The notes under the pieces are model-generated. The model made no database searches. It was not told the origin of the DNA and worked only from the letters and a program-made list of their open reading frames with translations. Of a stretch of 64,000 nucleotides of DNA, positions 43,724 through 52,886 are shown piece after piece. This DNA is from Zasmidium citrigriseum. Its lineage: Eukaryota > Ascomycota > Dothideomycetes > Mycosphaerellales > Mycosphaerellaceae. The DNA is taken from positions 186,001-250,000 of the forward strand of contig NHNW01000004.1 of the NCBI GenBank assembly GCA_002786025.1, given 5' to 3'. Position numbers and translations under genes: made by a program. How positions within the stretch are numbered: position 1 is the stretch's first letter; every line of letters begins with the position of its first letter.

Positions 43724-45150
43724 GTGAGAGACAAGTTTGTCTGTTAGGGAGATTGGTACTCTGGGCACATAGCAGGTTGTCCCAGGGAAAGAGGCCTCGA
43801 ACGATTCTACGTCTGACCCATGGTGGTGCATAGGGTATTTCCCATGAATAGGAAACGTCGAAGTCTCGGGCTCTCCACACTTCCTACCGTATTGTCAGCG
43901 TAGCATGTATAACTCGACCAAATCGAGTATTCGCTCTCACATACTCATCAGCGATATTTAACATAGCTTTGTCAATACAGAAATATCAATCAAGGGATCT
44001 TAGTCTTCGAGGGAGAGAAAAATATTGCAATTCTACGTGCTCAACCTTCCACGGGGCTTTCATAATTCATGTCGAAATTGCAACTGTTATTCTCTCTCAT
44101 ATAAGGATCCACAGGCCTACCGGCGGACTTTTGACAGTTCAGTCTGCGCTCCTGTTAATCAAGACGATCTATATGATTCCATCAGATGGACCTCACTCGA
44201 ATCCGCATTCGATAGCAAGGTAGAAGCTTGTGAAGCAACGTTTCCAGCATCGAATTTGCGATCCTCTTAGCTGTCGCGCATCTCGAACATTGCATACAGC
44301 TTGAGGGATGTTGTCAAAAGACAGTAAATGGATGTATCAAGTGTGTTGGAGCAGTCTGGTGGAATTTGGGGGCGCATGTGGTGCATGCCAAGACTTGACT
44401 AAGCATGCACGTGCCATGCGAGTGAGTGAAACTTTCTGGGGTCGGGGCTTGGTACGCCCACCACACAAGCAAAATTGATCAAACAATGATTGTAAGCGAT
44501 GCTTTACATTGTTCTGATGCTCCTCGTGCAAAAATGTGGTGCAAAAATATAGGGAGCCACATACAAAACCAAAAAATCTCAAAAAAGTTGGAATCGTTCA
44601 CGAATGAACACCCTACGTGCTGGGACATGTCAGCACTATCTATATACATCAAGAGAACGTCAGGGCGCCTTACGGACTCGAACCCACAACCTCCAGATAT
44701 CTGGCAATGCGGCGGTAGAAGAATACCCTTCTAGACCTCATAATAGAAGTCTGGCGCGCTACCATTGCGCCAGCACTGGGAAACGTTAGATTGTGACTCA
44801 GGGCTAGCGAATCTCGTGACGAGACTTACGGGCTGCTTGCTGGTCAAATGTGACCGGAATTTACCGAAAGCGATGTCATATCCGTATATAATAGCTGGTA
44901 CTTGGCGCATGACCGGTCTTGGCAAGTGAATGAATGAGACGGCTTCAGTTTTGCTTTGGGAGAACTTTGCCTGGTACCCTTAAAGTGTTTTGCAACTTAT
45001 GTGAAGACTTTTGATGGCTTTCGGATTGAATTTGTTGAGTAAAATGGATCATTCGATTCAGCTACCAGCTTTCGACCATGCAACGCCGTGGACGCCGTCG
45101 CTATGCAATAGACACAGATAGAAAGCAATCGGAAACGACTTTCAACACGC
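43724..45150. other. intergenic with a tRNA-like relic
   Basis: 1.4 kb between convergent genes. Apart from the tRNA-like sequence at 44664-44779 it holds nothing recognisable. It is more AT-rich than its surroundings, with short A runs near 44570. Confidence 0.5.
44664..44779 (-). pseudogene. tRNA-Arg(TCT)-like sequence with intron, degenerate ends
   Basis: On minus, the A-box TGGCGCAATGGTAGCGCG gives a paired D-arm (GCGC/GCGC). The anticodon stem CCAGA pairs with TCTGG, and the loop shows anticodon TCT (44745-44747) with a canonical-position intron of 45 nt (44699-44743). A B-box-like GGTTCGAGTCC follows. However, the T-stem pairs at only two of five positions and the seven bases before the A-box do not pair with the 3' end, so no acceptor stem forms. 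A transcribed tRNA would need these. It is best called a tRNA-Arg relic; a misread arm or sequencing error is possible. Confidence 0.5.
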
Positions 45151-46202
45151 TCAGTCGCTGTCTTGATCGTCCAGCGCCTCGTCTTGCATGCCACTCCGCT
45201 CATCAGCGTCGTCTTGCTCCTCCAAGGCATCCTCCATGGTCTCGTCAGGAACATCGTCCTCTTCGTCGACATCATCATCAACGGCATCATCGTCATCATC
45301 GTCTTCGTGGTCGTCAGCATCCTGCTGATCGTCTCCGGCATCGTCGTCATCATCCGCGTCATCCGCATCCGGGTTCATTGCCTCGCCATTCTCTCGCTTG
45401 AGTTTCTTGGAAGGTGGCTCTGCTCCGTCGTTGTCGTGAGAACCGTCTGCATGGCCATTTGCAGAGCCATTCGCCGTTTCGCCTTCGCCCAAGGGCAGTG
45501 TGCTGTCGCCCTCGCCGTCCTTAGTGGCCGCAGCTGCTTTCTCCTCTTTGACCTTGCGGCGATAGGTGTTGCGCTTGTCGCATTGCACTTCGTTGTATTC
45601 TGAAACAACCAGTCAGTCTGTAAAACAACTTGGAAGATACCTTGGTTGTTACAAAACGTTTGAACGTACTCTTCAGTTCTGCCTCCAGTCTTGGCAGGAA
45701 GCCTTCCAGCTCGGCGTCTTTGAGGGCAGCAATGACATCTTGAGGAGCGATAGTTTTCTTGCCGCTTGCTTGTGCATTGTCGTTGGAGCTGCGAGATGGT
45801 TAGTGAGAGCTCGCTTCAAAAGGTGGTGAGAAAAGGCAGCATCGGCTTGGTGGGCTGGCTTCGGAAAATGCGTGCTGCCATATCTCAAGGAAGATAACTG
45901 ACTTTGAAGCGATGTAGCTCACGAAAACCGTAGCGCTCTTGTGTAGAGCCAGAAGTGCGTCCTTATGGATTTGAGTGTTGGCAGGTAAGACCCCTTTGGC
46001 GAGGCGGGCGACCATGGATTTCGGAAGGCTCAGATCCTGATGAAATAACATGAGAAGATGTCGCGAGACCGAGTGTTCATTGCAAATTACTTACATCTAC
46101 GCTCAATCCGTCCTTATCTTTGGTCTGTCGTGCTGGGGTGGTCTCTGCGACCTCCTCGGGACCATTCGAGGTCGTCGAGACGTTACTCTTTCGTCCGGGC
46201 AT
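45151..46202 (-). CDS. DPB4: Pol epsilon / chromatin-accessibility histone-fold subunit Dpb4
   Basis: Four exons on minus (46095-46202, 45903-46036, 45670-45788, 45151-45599) encode 269 residues. After a short tail, the histone fold runs from about residue 37 to 120: LSLPKSMVARLAKGVLPANT, KDALLALHKSATVFVSYIAS, GKKTIAPQDVIAALKDAELE and FLPRLEAELK. This is the NF-YB-type fold of Dpb4/POLE3. Dpb4 pairs with Dpb3 in DNA polymerase epsilon and with Dls1 in the yeast ISW2/CHRAC complex. The C-terminal ~130 residues are highly acidic (long Asp/Glu stretch near residues 195-250), much longer than the tail of human POLE3. All three introns are GT-AG and each junction keeps the fold. The plus-strand frame over 45163-45603 is its shadow. 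Confidence 0.93.
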
Positions 46203-46827
46203 GATCGCGTCGGACACCACGGTAGTCTACGAAGAAGACGTGGAGTGCGAAGTATCACAGATTTGTCAATTTGATGAAGAGAGTGTTGTCGAGTTGATGG
46301 CCAAATTTCCTCGACACGTGAGGCGCGATGAAGCGCGAGCGCGAAGGGGCCCGTGCGCACAGGCGTTCGTTTCATCGCGCGGACACTTCCTTCCAGCGTC
46401 GATCTCCAACATCACCTCTTCTGTCTCAACATCCAACAACCACAGGGCGACATGCTTCATCTCATGCAGTGCGCGAACGAGTGTCAAGCACGCGGCTTTC
46501 TCCTCTTCTTTCTTCTTGGAACACGTGCTCTGTCTTCGACCGCGGTGCAACGGTAAGCAGCATGGAGCATGGTTGCCCCAAACTCACTGCTGTGCAATCT
46601 CAATCCCCGCGGAAGGCCCCACTGAGAATGCACGAACAACACGAGTGCATGGTCGTCTGCATGCCTGGCGATGAGCGTGACATGCGTCTGAGGCATCCTC
46701 AGCTGATCTCCTGACCACAATGTTGCAAGGCTGCTTAAGCTAACGTGGTAGTACCGATGGAGCTAGCAAAGAACAAGCTGCTTGCTGATGAGGCCATCCA
46801 CGGTCTTTGACTTTCAAAAAGACATGC
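46203..46827. promoter_or_regulatory. divergent promoter region, DPB4 / F-box-like gene
   Basis: 625 bp. A CACGTG E-box lies at 46315-46320. A perfect 10-bp inverted repeat, GCGCGATGAA at 46323-46332 and TTCATCGCGC at 46371-46380, flanks a CpG-rich spacer with further GCGCGA copies. GCGC-type motifs are bound by E2F/MBF-like cell-cycle factors in many eukaryotes; a cell-cycle role for DPB4 here is inference. Confidence 0.45.
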
Positions 46828-47982
46828 ATGAGTCTCATAAACTTTATTGCAAATCCCCTCCACCCGACCCCATTCAAAAGCAGGCACTTCCTTTCTATCT
46901 GTGCTTCTCGTCAAGTTCTCGTTCCTATTATGAAGACACCACAGGATTCAAATCCCGCCAACAAACCAACAAGACTGCTCTTTCCATCCACCAGATTCTC
47001 GCAACAGTACAACCAAGCCAAGAAACATCATCCTCTTCAGCATGGCGCCCTTGTCACAAAGGACCAGGTCAAGGCCATCATTCGACCAGCATCAGAAGTT
47101 CGGCTCGGATTGACGACAACAATGTGGCTTCGAATGGGCTTAAACGAGCTTCCAATTTCTCATCCAATGCACTCTACATTGCTCGACCGCCTTCAAAAGG
47201 AGCCGCCCTCGCCCTCATCTCGATCGACGAGCTCTAGATCGTTTGCTGCATCCACCAAGAGCATGCCCCGGTTTGACAAACTCCCTGCCGAAATCCGATT
47301 CATGATATATGGATATTCGCTATCCGAAAGTGAACCCATCTGCCCCTTTCTGCCGCCCCTTGAGGAAGCACAATCTGCCACGAAAGGCGCTTACATTAAG
47401 GCGGGACTTCCTGTCCTTTCGCAAGTCTTTGCAGAACTCACAGACGAAATACAAGCCATCATGCGACCGTTCTACCAAGCCAATACGTTTCAATTCGATC
47501 TGAGAGAAGACGGTGGCATAAAGAACGTGTTTCGCTGGGTTGAACAACGACAAGAGGAAGCTCGAGCCGCAAGAACGATCAGTGTTGTTCATTGGACTTG
47601 GTATTGGACCGCATCAGAAGCTTGCTGGAAGTTTGTTGCAGATGCCACCATCTTGTCTCTTACATCAACCGGACACATCAAATTGACCAGGACTGCTGGC
47701 AACCTGGATCCAGACTCTTGCGATTGCAACATGGACGATCTGATATCTACGCAGTGCCCGGAATGGACCATGAACAAGCCGTGGACGATGATGGACTTCG
47801 TCAAAGCCTTGCGTCAGGACGAGGAGCTCTTAACACAGGCGCTTACAAACTTCGTGGACCTCATTCAGCATCACGATGAGAGCTTTCATGCATGGCAAAA
47901 CGGGCCAAAGGCGTGTGAAACATGTGGAAAATCGATGATCTTCCTGCGGACGTTCGACGATGTGGAGTGGACTTCGGAATAG
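46828..47982 (+). CDS. F-box-like protein, function unknown
   Basis: A single exon of 384 residues from the ATG at 46828; later in-frame ATGs at 46930 and 47263 are alternatives. The N-terminal ~140 residues are basic and Ser/Pro-rich. At residues 146-165 is FDKLPAEIRFMIYGYSL, a fungal F-box-like LPxEIRxxIY motif. The rest is a helical domain of the kind found in many ascomycete F-box-like proteins, with WTWYWTASEACWKF and a final CETCGKS Cys pair. F-box proteins link substrates to SCF ubiquitin ligases, but many fungal proteins with this short motif have no proven SCF role. The start is uncertain: the frame upstream of 46828 begins at a non-ATG codon. Confidence 0.7.
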   Translation: MSLINFIANPLHPTPFKSRHFLSICASRQVLVPIMKTPQDSNPANKPTRLLFPSTRFSQQYNQAKKHHPLQHGALVTKDQVKAIIRPASEVRLGLTTTMWLRMGLNELPISHPMHSTLLDRLQKEPPSPSSRSTSSRSFAASTKSMPRFDKLPAEIRFMIYGYSLSESEPICPFLPPLEEAQSATKGAYIKAGLPVLSQVFAELTDEIQAIMRPFYQANTFQFDLREDGGIKNVFRWVEQRQEEARAARTISVVHWTWYWTASEACWKFVADATILSLTSTGHIKLTRTAGNLDPDSCDCNMDDLISTQCPEWTMNKPWTMMDFVKALRQDEELLTQALTNFVDLIQHHDESFHAWQNGPKACETCGKSMIFLRTFDDVEWTSE

Positions 47983-48233
47983 AGTTGCTGGTTCGGCTTC
48001 GAGGTTGAGGACGTGAGATTGCTTACTCCAGTTGAGCACATTGGGCGAACCATCACCTTCATATCAACGGGTCATCGCCATGGTCGCCCCCTCCATTGCG
48101 AGTCCCAGCGCTCTCATGATGGCAGTCCTCTCCGTGTCGTCCTCGTTGCGAGACTGTTTACTTGTCGTTACATTGCTCACTCATCCAGCGTACGATCCTC
48201 CTTCTGTACGCATTTGCAATTGACTCACCCGGG

Positions 48234-49553
48234 ATGCCTAAGCGAACCTTGTCGTGGTCGAAGCCGGTTACCACGAAGCTCCGCAAGAAGAGTATCTCAA
48301 GGCGCACGCGGGAGACCAACGCCATGGAGAGCGCGGATCATGTTCCTCGCGTGACTGGCAACGCTCGGGATAGCTGGTCTTTCATATCAATATCTGGATC
48401 GAATCGAGCTCCCTCTGAGGAGGGCTTTGAAGTAGTACCTCACCAGGTCGACGAGACGCGCGATGACTTTGAAGAAGTTCCTCAGGCATTCGACAATGCT
48501 GCAAATGAGCTTGCGCTCCAATCGCTCGACTTCGAGCTATCGGCTCCAAGCTCAGATCCGGAGTGGAACTTCGTCGATGTTGGGCCCAGTCGCGAGCAAG
48601 ATCCGGCTGATGACACTGTTGGCGTTGCAAGGCCTAGCATCACAATAGAGCCCCCAACTCCGAGCTCTCAAGACGAAACAGCCGGACCTTCAGAGACTCG
48701 CGAGCGTACGCCATCGCTTCTCCCGCCCGTGAGCAATCGCTGTGGCTGCGGGCGCCACTGGGCCAAGTCAGTCGATCTAGAAGAAGTTGAAGAACAACTC
48801 AAACAGCTGAAGGTGGACCAGAGAAGTCTTCGCGGTGCCTCGCGGAACCATTTCCAGGAGCAAGAAAAGCAGCTGAACGACTTGCAGAAGGAGAGATGGA
48901 ACGTCGAGTCTTCTCGCGATGCGATCGAAAAGAACATCGAGGAGCATAAGGAAGTCCGCGCAGAGGAGAAAGCCAACGTGAAGGCTCGCATGACTCTTGA
49001 GGATGTCCAACAAATGCGGAATGCTCTCTTCATCCCAGATGAGGAACTCTATGAGGAAGAGCTATTTTACGGTGTCAACAGGAGGGAGCGTGCCATCATC
49101 AGCAGCAGAGGCAAGTCCGCTCAACGCACCAGAATGCTTGGTATACCATCGACTCTAACATCGGCTGTCGACGGACTACCTCTGTATCAACAACGCGGCG
49201 ACTTCCCCCACAAGCCATGGTCCTTCGTCCATGGGGACATTCCATCCGTCTACGACCGCAAGGGCGAACACATCGGCCACATTCATAGACAAGTCGCTTC
49301 ACACAAGAAGCGACAGATCGCGTTCTCGCGAAACTCAAAGGAGGAAGCGCTGGCTGAGATTGGCAAGCTTCACCCTGGGCTGCGCTGGAAGGCGGTCAGA
49401 GCGTGCGAGAAGTATACGCAGACCATTAATCTGGAGAGAAGGACGAGGGCGGTGCAGCCGAAGTGGTATACGAAGAGCCAAGTGGAGTACTTGATTGGAA
49501 AGGAGAGGACGGAGGGGGAGGTGAGGCATGATTCGGTGGCTGATCAACCTTGA
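48234..49553 (+). CDS. coiled-coil protein, function unknown
   Basis: A single exon of 439 residues from the ATG at 48234 (MPKRTLSWSKPVTTKLRKKS). The N-terminal 170 residues are acidic, Ser-rich and disordered. A short Cys motif (NRCGCGRHW, near residue 168) precedes a coiled coil at about 178-265 (DLEEVEEQLKQLKVDQRSLR and following). The C-terminal ~170 residues look folded, with VNRRERAIISSRGKSAQRTR and KPWSFVHGDIPSVYDRKGEH. I do not recognise the family. The frame continues upstream without an ATG, so a short first exon cannot be excluded. Confidence 0.65.
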   Translation: MPKRTLSWSKPVTTKLRKKSISRRTRETNAMESADHVPRVTGNARDSWSFISISGSNRAPSEEGFEVVPHQVDETRDDFEEVPQAFDNAANELALQSLDFELSAPSSDPEWNFVDVGPSREQDPADDTVGVARPSITIEPPTPSSQDETAGPSETRERTPSLLPPVSNRCGCGRHWAKSVDLEEVEEQLKQLKVDQRSLRGASRNHFQEQEKQLNDLQKERWNVESSRDAIEKNIEEHKEVRAEEKANVKARMTLEDVQQMRNALFIPDEELYEEELFYGVNRRERAIISSRGKSAQRTRMLGIPSTLTSAVDGLPLYQQRGDFPHKPWSFVHGDIPSVYDRKGEHIGHIHRQVASHKKRQIAFSRNSKEEALAEIGKLHPGLRWKAVRACEKYTQTINLERRTRAVQPKWYTKSQVEYLIGKERTEGEVRHDSVADQP

Positions 49554-49833
49554 TTTTGGTGGGGATCTGATTTGCAATTTCTCTCGCATGTGAGCAGTCT
49601 CTCATGTTGGGCTTGGAAGCTGTTAGCTGAGCTTGTGAAGGAATGAACCTGGACATCTTACACAATAGTCCAACCTCTTCGCTGAAGGCCCCAATGACTT
49701 CGCTTCCACGCGGTTCTTGATGACGGACCGGCTCCTGTCATGTCGTGGTCGTGGTGGCGTCTCGTTCTTAGTCAACTTCCATCGCATCGCATGAGTTTGA
49801 TTCAGTTCAATCTCAATCCAGCAACCCCGTCTC

Positions 49834-50544
49834 TCATCTTCCCCTCATGGGCGCCAAGCCAGGCACTCCACTGTACCGCTCCTCACGCTCCGTCTTGAAG
49901 TTGATCTGCACCCAGAACTGCTTACTGTCCTGATCAAACCACTCCCAATACCGACCCTCTCTCCGATCAATATCCCTCGCCTGAATCTTGAACCCACACG
50001 TCTCGTACGGCTCCGCAGCAACCAGCATGTACTGAAACGCCTTATCCGGCGGATCCTCGACCTTCTGCTCGTACGCGCTCATGAATCGCACCTTCGGCGT
50101 CACACCCTGCGCAATCTGTGACAAATCCAACGAGAACAGCAATCCCTCTTGCCGCGTAATCGGATCCCGAGTCTTGGTGATAGAGAAGCCCGGCCGACCG
50201 ATCTTGACGACGTTGCGCTTGACCTGCACGGCATTCGCGCCCGTGTAGCCTTCTTCCTGCTTCTTGCCCAGCTGGGCGTCTTTGGCCGCGCGCCGGGCGA
50301 GGTTCGTCTGATGCTTGCGGCCTTGGGTATGGGCGAGGTAGGAGCCGTCGTTTTGGTGGACGGTCAAGCAGAGGCGGCACTCGAAGGAGCCGACGTGGTT
50401 TTTGAAGAAGTAGGGGTCTTTGTCGAGGTCGATGGTTTCGAGGGCGAGTTTGCGAAGGCGCTCGCGGCGGTCGGCGTTGGTGGCGGATTGAGAGGCGACG
50501 CCGCCGCCGCCGAATTTGGAGCCGGCGCGGTTTTGGTAGTCCAT
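49834..50544 (-). CDS. SF3A2: splicing factor 3A subunit 2 (Prp11)
   Basis: A single exon of 236 residues. The start MDYQNRAGSKFGGGG is the family hallmark; the open frame goes further upstream but only through non-ATG codons. A matrin-type zinc finger reads C56-x2-C59-x12-H72-x5-H78 (ECRLCLTVHQNDGSYLAHTQ). The downstream SF3A2 domain includes GRPGFSITKTRDP, LLFSLDLSQIAQGVTPKVRF and the end block YWEWFDQDSKQFWVQINFK. SF3A2 is part of U2 snRNP and helps bind the branch-point region in pre-spliceosomes. The long proline-rich tail of the animal protein is absent, as in fungi. Confidence 0.94.
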   Translation of the reverse strand: MDYQNRAGSKFGGGGVASQSATNADRRERLRKLALETIDLDKDPYFFKNHVGSFECRLCLTVHQNDGSYLAHTQGRKHQTNLARRAAKDAQLGKKQEEGYTGANAVQVKRNVVKIGRPGFSITKTRDPITRQEGLLFSLDLSQIAQGVTPKVRFMSAYEQKVEDPPDKAFQYMLVAAEPYETCGFKIQARDIDRREGRYWEWFDQDSKQFWVQINFKTEREERYSGVPGLAPMRGR

Positions 50545-50727
50545 GGTTGTGTTGTTGTTGTGGGTGTTGGAGAAGAGGTTGCAAGTTGGAGGTCGAGGTG
50601 GAAAGTTCAAGATGGACGCCACACGCACCGCCACAGCTCCACCACCGCTTCCTTCACATGAAAGTCAACCTCAACGTCAGCGTCAACATCCCGGCAAATA
50701 CATCTCGACCCACTTCCAGCTATCGAT
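50545..50727. promoter_or_regulatory. compact divergent promoter, SF3A2 / NTF2-like gene
   Basis: Only 183 bp separate the two ATGs, so both promoters and leaders overlap. No defined site was assigned. Confidence 0.5.
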
Positions 50728-51243
50728 ATGGACGATGGCCTTAAGAAGATGTCTACTCCAGAGAAGATGCCGAAGCTGCCACCAACAAAGGATCCAAAAG
50801 AGCTGCCACCCGCCACTCAACTAACACTAGAATACCTCAAGGAACAGACGACAGAGTTCGTCAACACATTCAACCGTCGCGACTTCGACGCTCTCGAAAA
50901 GCAATGGAGCAGCCATGTAGACCATGACCGCTTCGTCGGGACTGTTGTCAATTTCTCACCGGCCCTATCCTGGAAAGAGCACATGGACGTCTATCGCCAC
51001 ATGGCACACGCCGAACCAAACCTTCAAATCGTCCCCAAGAAGATCGACTTCGACATCAACGAGGAAGAAGGCACGGCCGAGCTGTACATCTTCTCCGAGG
51101 ATGTTGGTCACTCTGGAGGCATCACATCCAACGGTCTCAGCGTCCTCAGCTGGAGACAGAAACGAGGCGGCCAATGGCTCTGCATCAAGCATACGATTTT
51201 CCAGAGTATGGGCGATATGGTAGGAGGCATTGACTTTAGATGA
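50728..51243 (+). CDS. NTF2/SnoaL-like fold protein, function unknown
   Basis: A single exon of 171 residues. The core (about 30-165) has the order of a SnoaL/NTF2-like cone fold: a helix EYLKEQTTEFVNTFNRRDFD, then DALEKQWSSHVDHDRFVGTV and strands ELYIFSEDV, NGLSVLSWRQK and QWLCIKHTIFQ. Such folds serve as small enzymes or binding proteins; no catalytic residues can be named. There is no signal peptide. It is divergent from SF3A2 and convergent, 101 bp away, with the membrane-protein gene. Confidence 0.72.
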   Translation: MDDGLKKMSTPEKMPKLPPTKDPKELPPATQLTLEYLKEQTTEFVNTFNRRDFDALEKQWSSHVDHDRFVGTVVNFSPALSWKEHMDVYRHMAHAEPNLQIVPKKIDFDINEEEGTAELYIFSEDVGHSGGITSNGLSVLSWRQKRGGQWLCIKHTIFQSMGDMVGGIDFR

Positions 51244-51344
51244 TTATCTGATTAAGGTGGCTCTCTGGCGACGATTTCCTCGGAGGCCGGGTATCTTGCA
51301 TTATTTACAACGAAGCTGGCACTAGCGAAGGAGTTGGGGGACGT

Positions 51345-52886
51345 TCATGCCATCTCATACCGTCCGAAGACGCTGTCTCCGCCTGGCTGCCATCCGTCTC
51401 CTCCATCCGTGAGACTGGTATAACTGGGACGACGGGGCGTCGAATCACCGCCAGTGAATTCAAATCCACGGACTTCGTCCCAGGAGGGATAATGTACGAC
51501 TGGAGAGACTCGCCGCTCGATACCGGGGGATGGTGATGGCGAGAAGCCATTAGTCCGGAAGTTCGGCGAAGGCGAGTTCGATATTCCTGGGCTGCGATAT
51601 AACGGCGAGACGCCAGGCGATTCGTCTTGAAAGTGTACTAGCGGTGCTAGTCTTTGGTCGCGGAAACGATTGGTTGCTGAGGGTAGTAAGAGATCTGCTG
51701 GCCTTCGATCTCGATAGCTCGGTATGGGTGTCACAATGGGTGTGATTTCATCTCTCGACTCGCCCTGGCCTGAAGAGGATGTTGCTGGTCCATCTCTGGA
51801 TGCAAGCCTGGAATCTAATATCCCTGATGAGGATGTTGTGGGACTCATGGTCACCACTAAAGGCCGGGATCGCGCATGGCGTGGCCTTGGTGTGGCATCT
51901 CCGTCATCTTCAAAGACTTGACGCAACGTCCCTGAGGATTGGGTCTTTCGGTATGCTGCTTTCTCCGTTGGAGACTCCGCGGAAAGCTCAGCTCGAGCAG
52001 CCTGGTCTCCTTCCAGCTCATGCGGCTTTACTTCAGTCCACATGCCTCTCGACACCAGCTTTCTTGATCTCAGCCTCTCCACCGACCGTCTGTTCGAATA
52101 TACCGATTCCGGCGGACTGGACAAATCAACGGCTCGAATGGTGCTCACACGATATATCGTCGGACTGGGAGCAGCCTCGCCACCCTCTTCCAACTGCTTC
52201 CTCTTCTCCAGCTGTCTCGCCCCCATAGGTGACATCCAACTCTCGCCACCCAGCCTGCCCTTAATCGTCTCCGTCATAACCGAACTAATCGAATACCTCG
52301 CCGGCTTGAAAAAAGTCCCCGTCGCATTCTTCCTCCGCCACAACAACCCCATAATAACCAACAACATCGCCAACGCAACGAAACTGATCCCCACCCCAAG
52401 CACAATCCCGACAGTCCGATCGCCATCATCACCCCCATCATCATCCCTCGGCGTCGCGCTGGACGTCGGCGGCCGTGTCGAAATTGCAGACGTGGAACGC
52501 GCGCTCGTCGAAGCCGGGGTCTCGTGGGTCGCAGGCTTTAAAGTTGGCATCCTGCCGGGATTGACCTCCAACGTCAGGCCGTTGATCACGACCGTCTCCG
52601 GCCAGGACTGCGTGGCGTACTGCTTCGGCTTCGTCGATGGGTAATACGACGACAGCAGGCCGTTCGCCGCCGCCCAGATTTCCAGCGGGAGGTCGGAAGG
52701 GGCGGGCGTAGGAGTGAGGGGTTTCGCGGTGTAGACGACGACGCTGTGGCGGTTGTGGGTCTGCGTGGCGAGGGAGAGGGTTTCGGCTTGGGCGGTAGGG
52801 ACTGTGAAGAGGAGGATTGCGAGGAGGAAGAAGTTGCGAAAGAATGTTGTCAAGTTGGTGGTGGATGATGAGGCCGTCGTCATCAT
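51345..52886 (-). CDS. signal-peptide, single-pass membrane protein
   Basis: A single exon of 513 residues with tandem ATGs at the start. Residues about 15-34 form a signal peptide (FFRNFFLLAILLFTVPTAQA). The ectodomain (about 35-157) is short, with a Ser/Thr/Pro stretch near 118-145 suited to O-glycosylation. A membrane helix lies at about 158-183 (TVGIVLGVGISFVALAMLLV) and is followed by WRRK, so the rest is cytosolic. The cytosolic part (about 330 residues) is disordered and rich in Ser, Pro and Arg, with several SP sites. The layout resembles fungal wall-stress-sensor-like proteins (Mid2/Wsc type), but no WSC or other named domain is present. Confidence 0.75.
   Translation of the reverse strand: MMTTASSSTTNLTTFFRNFFLLAILLFTVPTAQAETLSLATQTHNRHSVVVYTAKPLTPTPAPSDLPLEIWAAANGLLSSYYPSTKPKQYATQSWPETVVINGLTLEVNPGRMPTLKPATHETPASTSARSTSAISTRPPTSSATPRDDDGGDDGDRTVGIVLGVGISFVALAMLLVIMGLLWRRKNATGTFFKPARYSISSVMTETIKGRLGGESWMSPMGARQLEKRKQLEEGGEAAPSPTIYRVSTIRAVDLSSPPESVYSNRRSVERLRSRKLVSRGMWTEVKPHELEGDQAARAELSAESPTEKAAYRKTQSSGTLRQVFEDDGDATPRPRHARSRPLVVTMSPTTSSSGILDSRLASRDGPATSSSGQGESRDEITPIVTPIPSYRDRRPADLLLPSATNRFRDQRLAPLVHFQDESPGVSPLYRSPGISNSPSPNFRTNGFSPSPSPGIERRVSPVVHYPSWDEVRGFEFTGGDSTPRRPSYTSLTDGGDGWQPGGDSVFGRYEMA

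Noticed and set aside
45163..45603. Plus-strand frame of 146 codons rich in Ile and Val
   Set aside because: It is the antisense of the Asp/Glu-rich tail of DPB4, which explains its composition.
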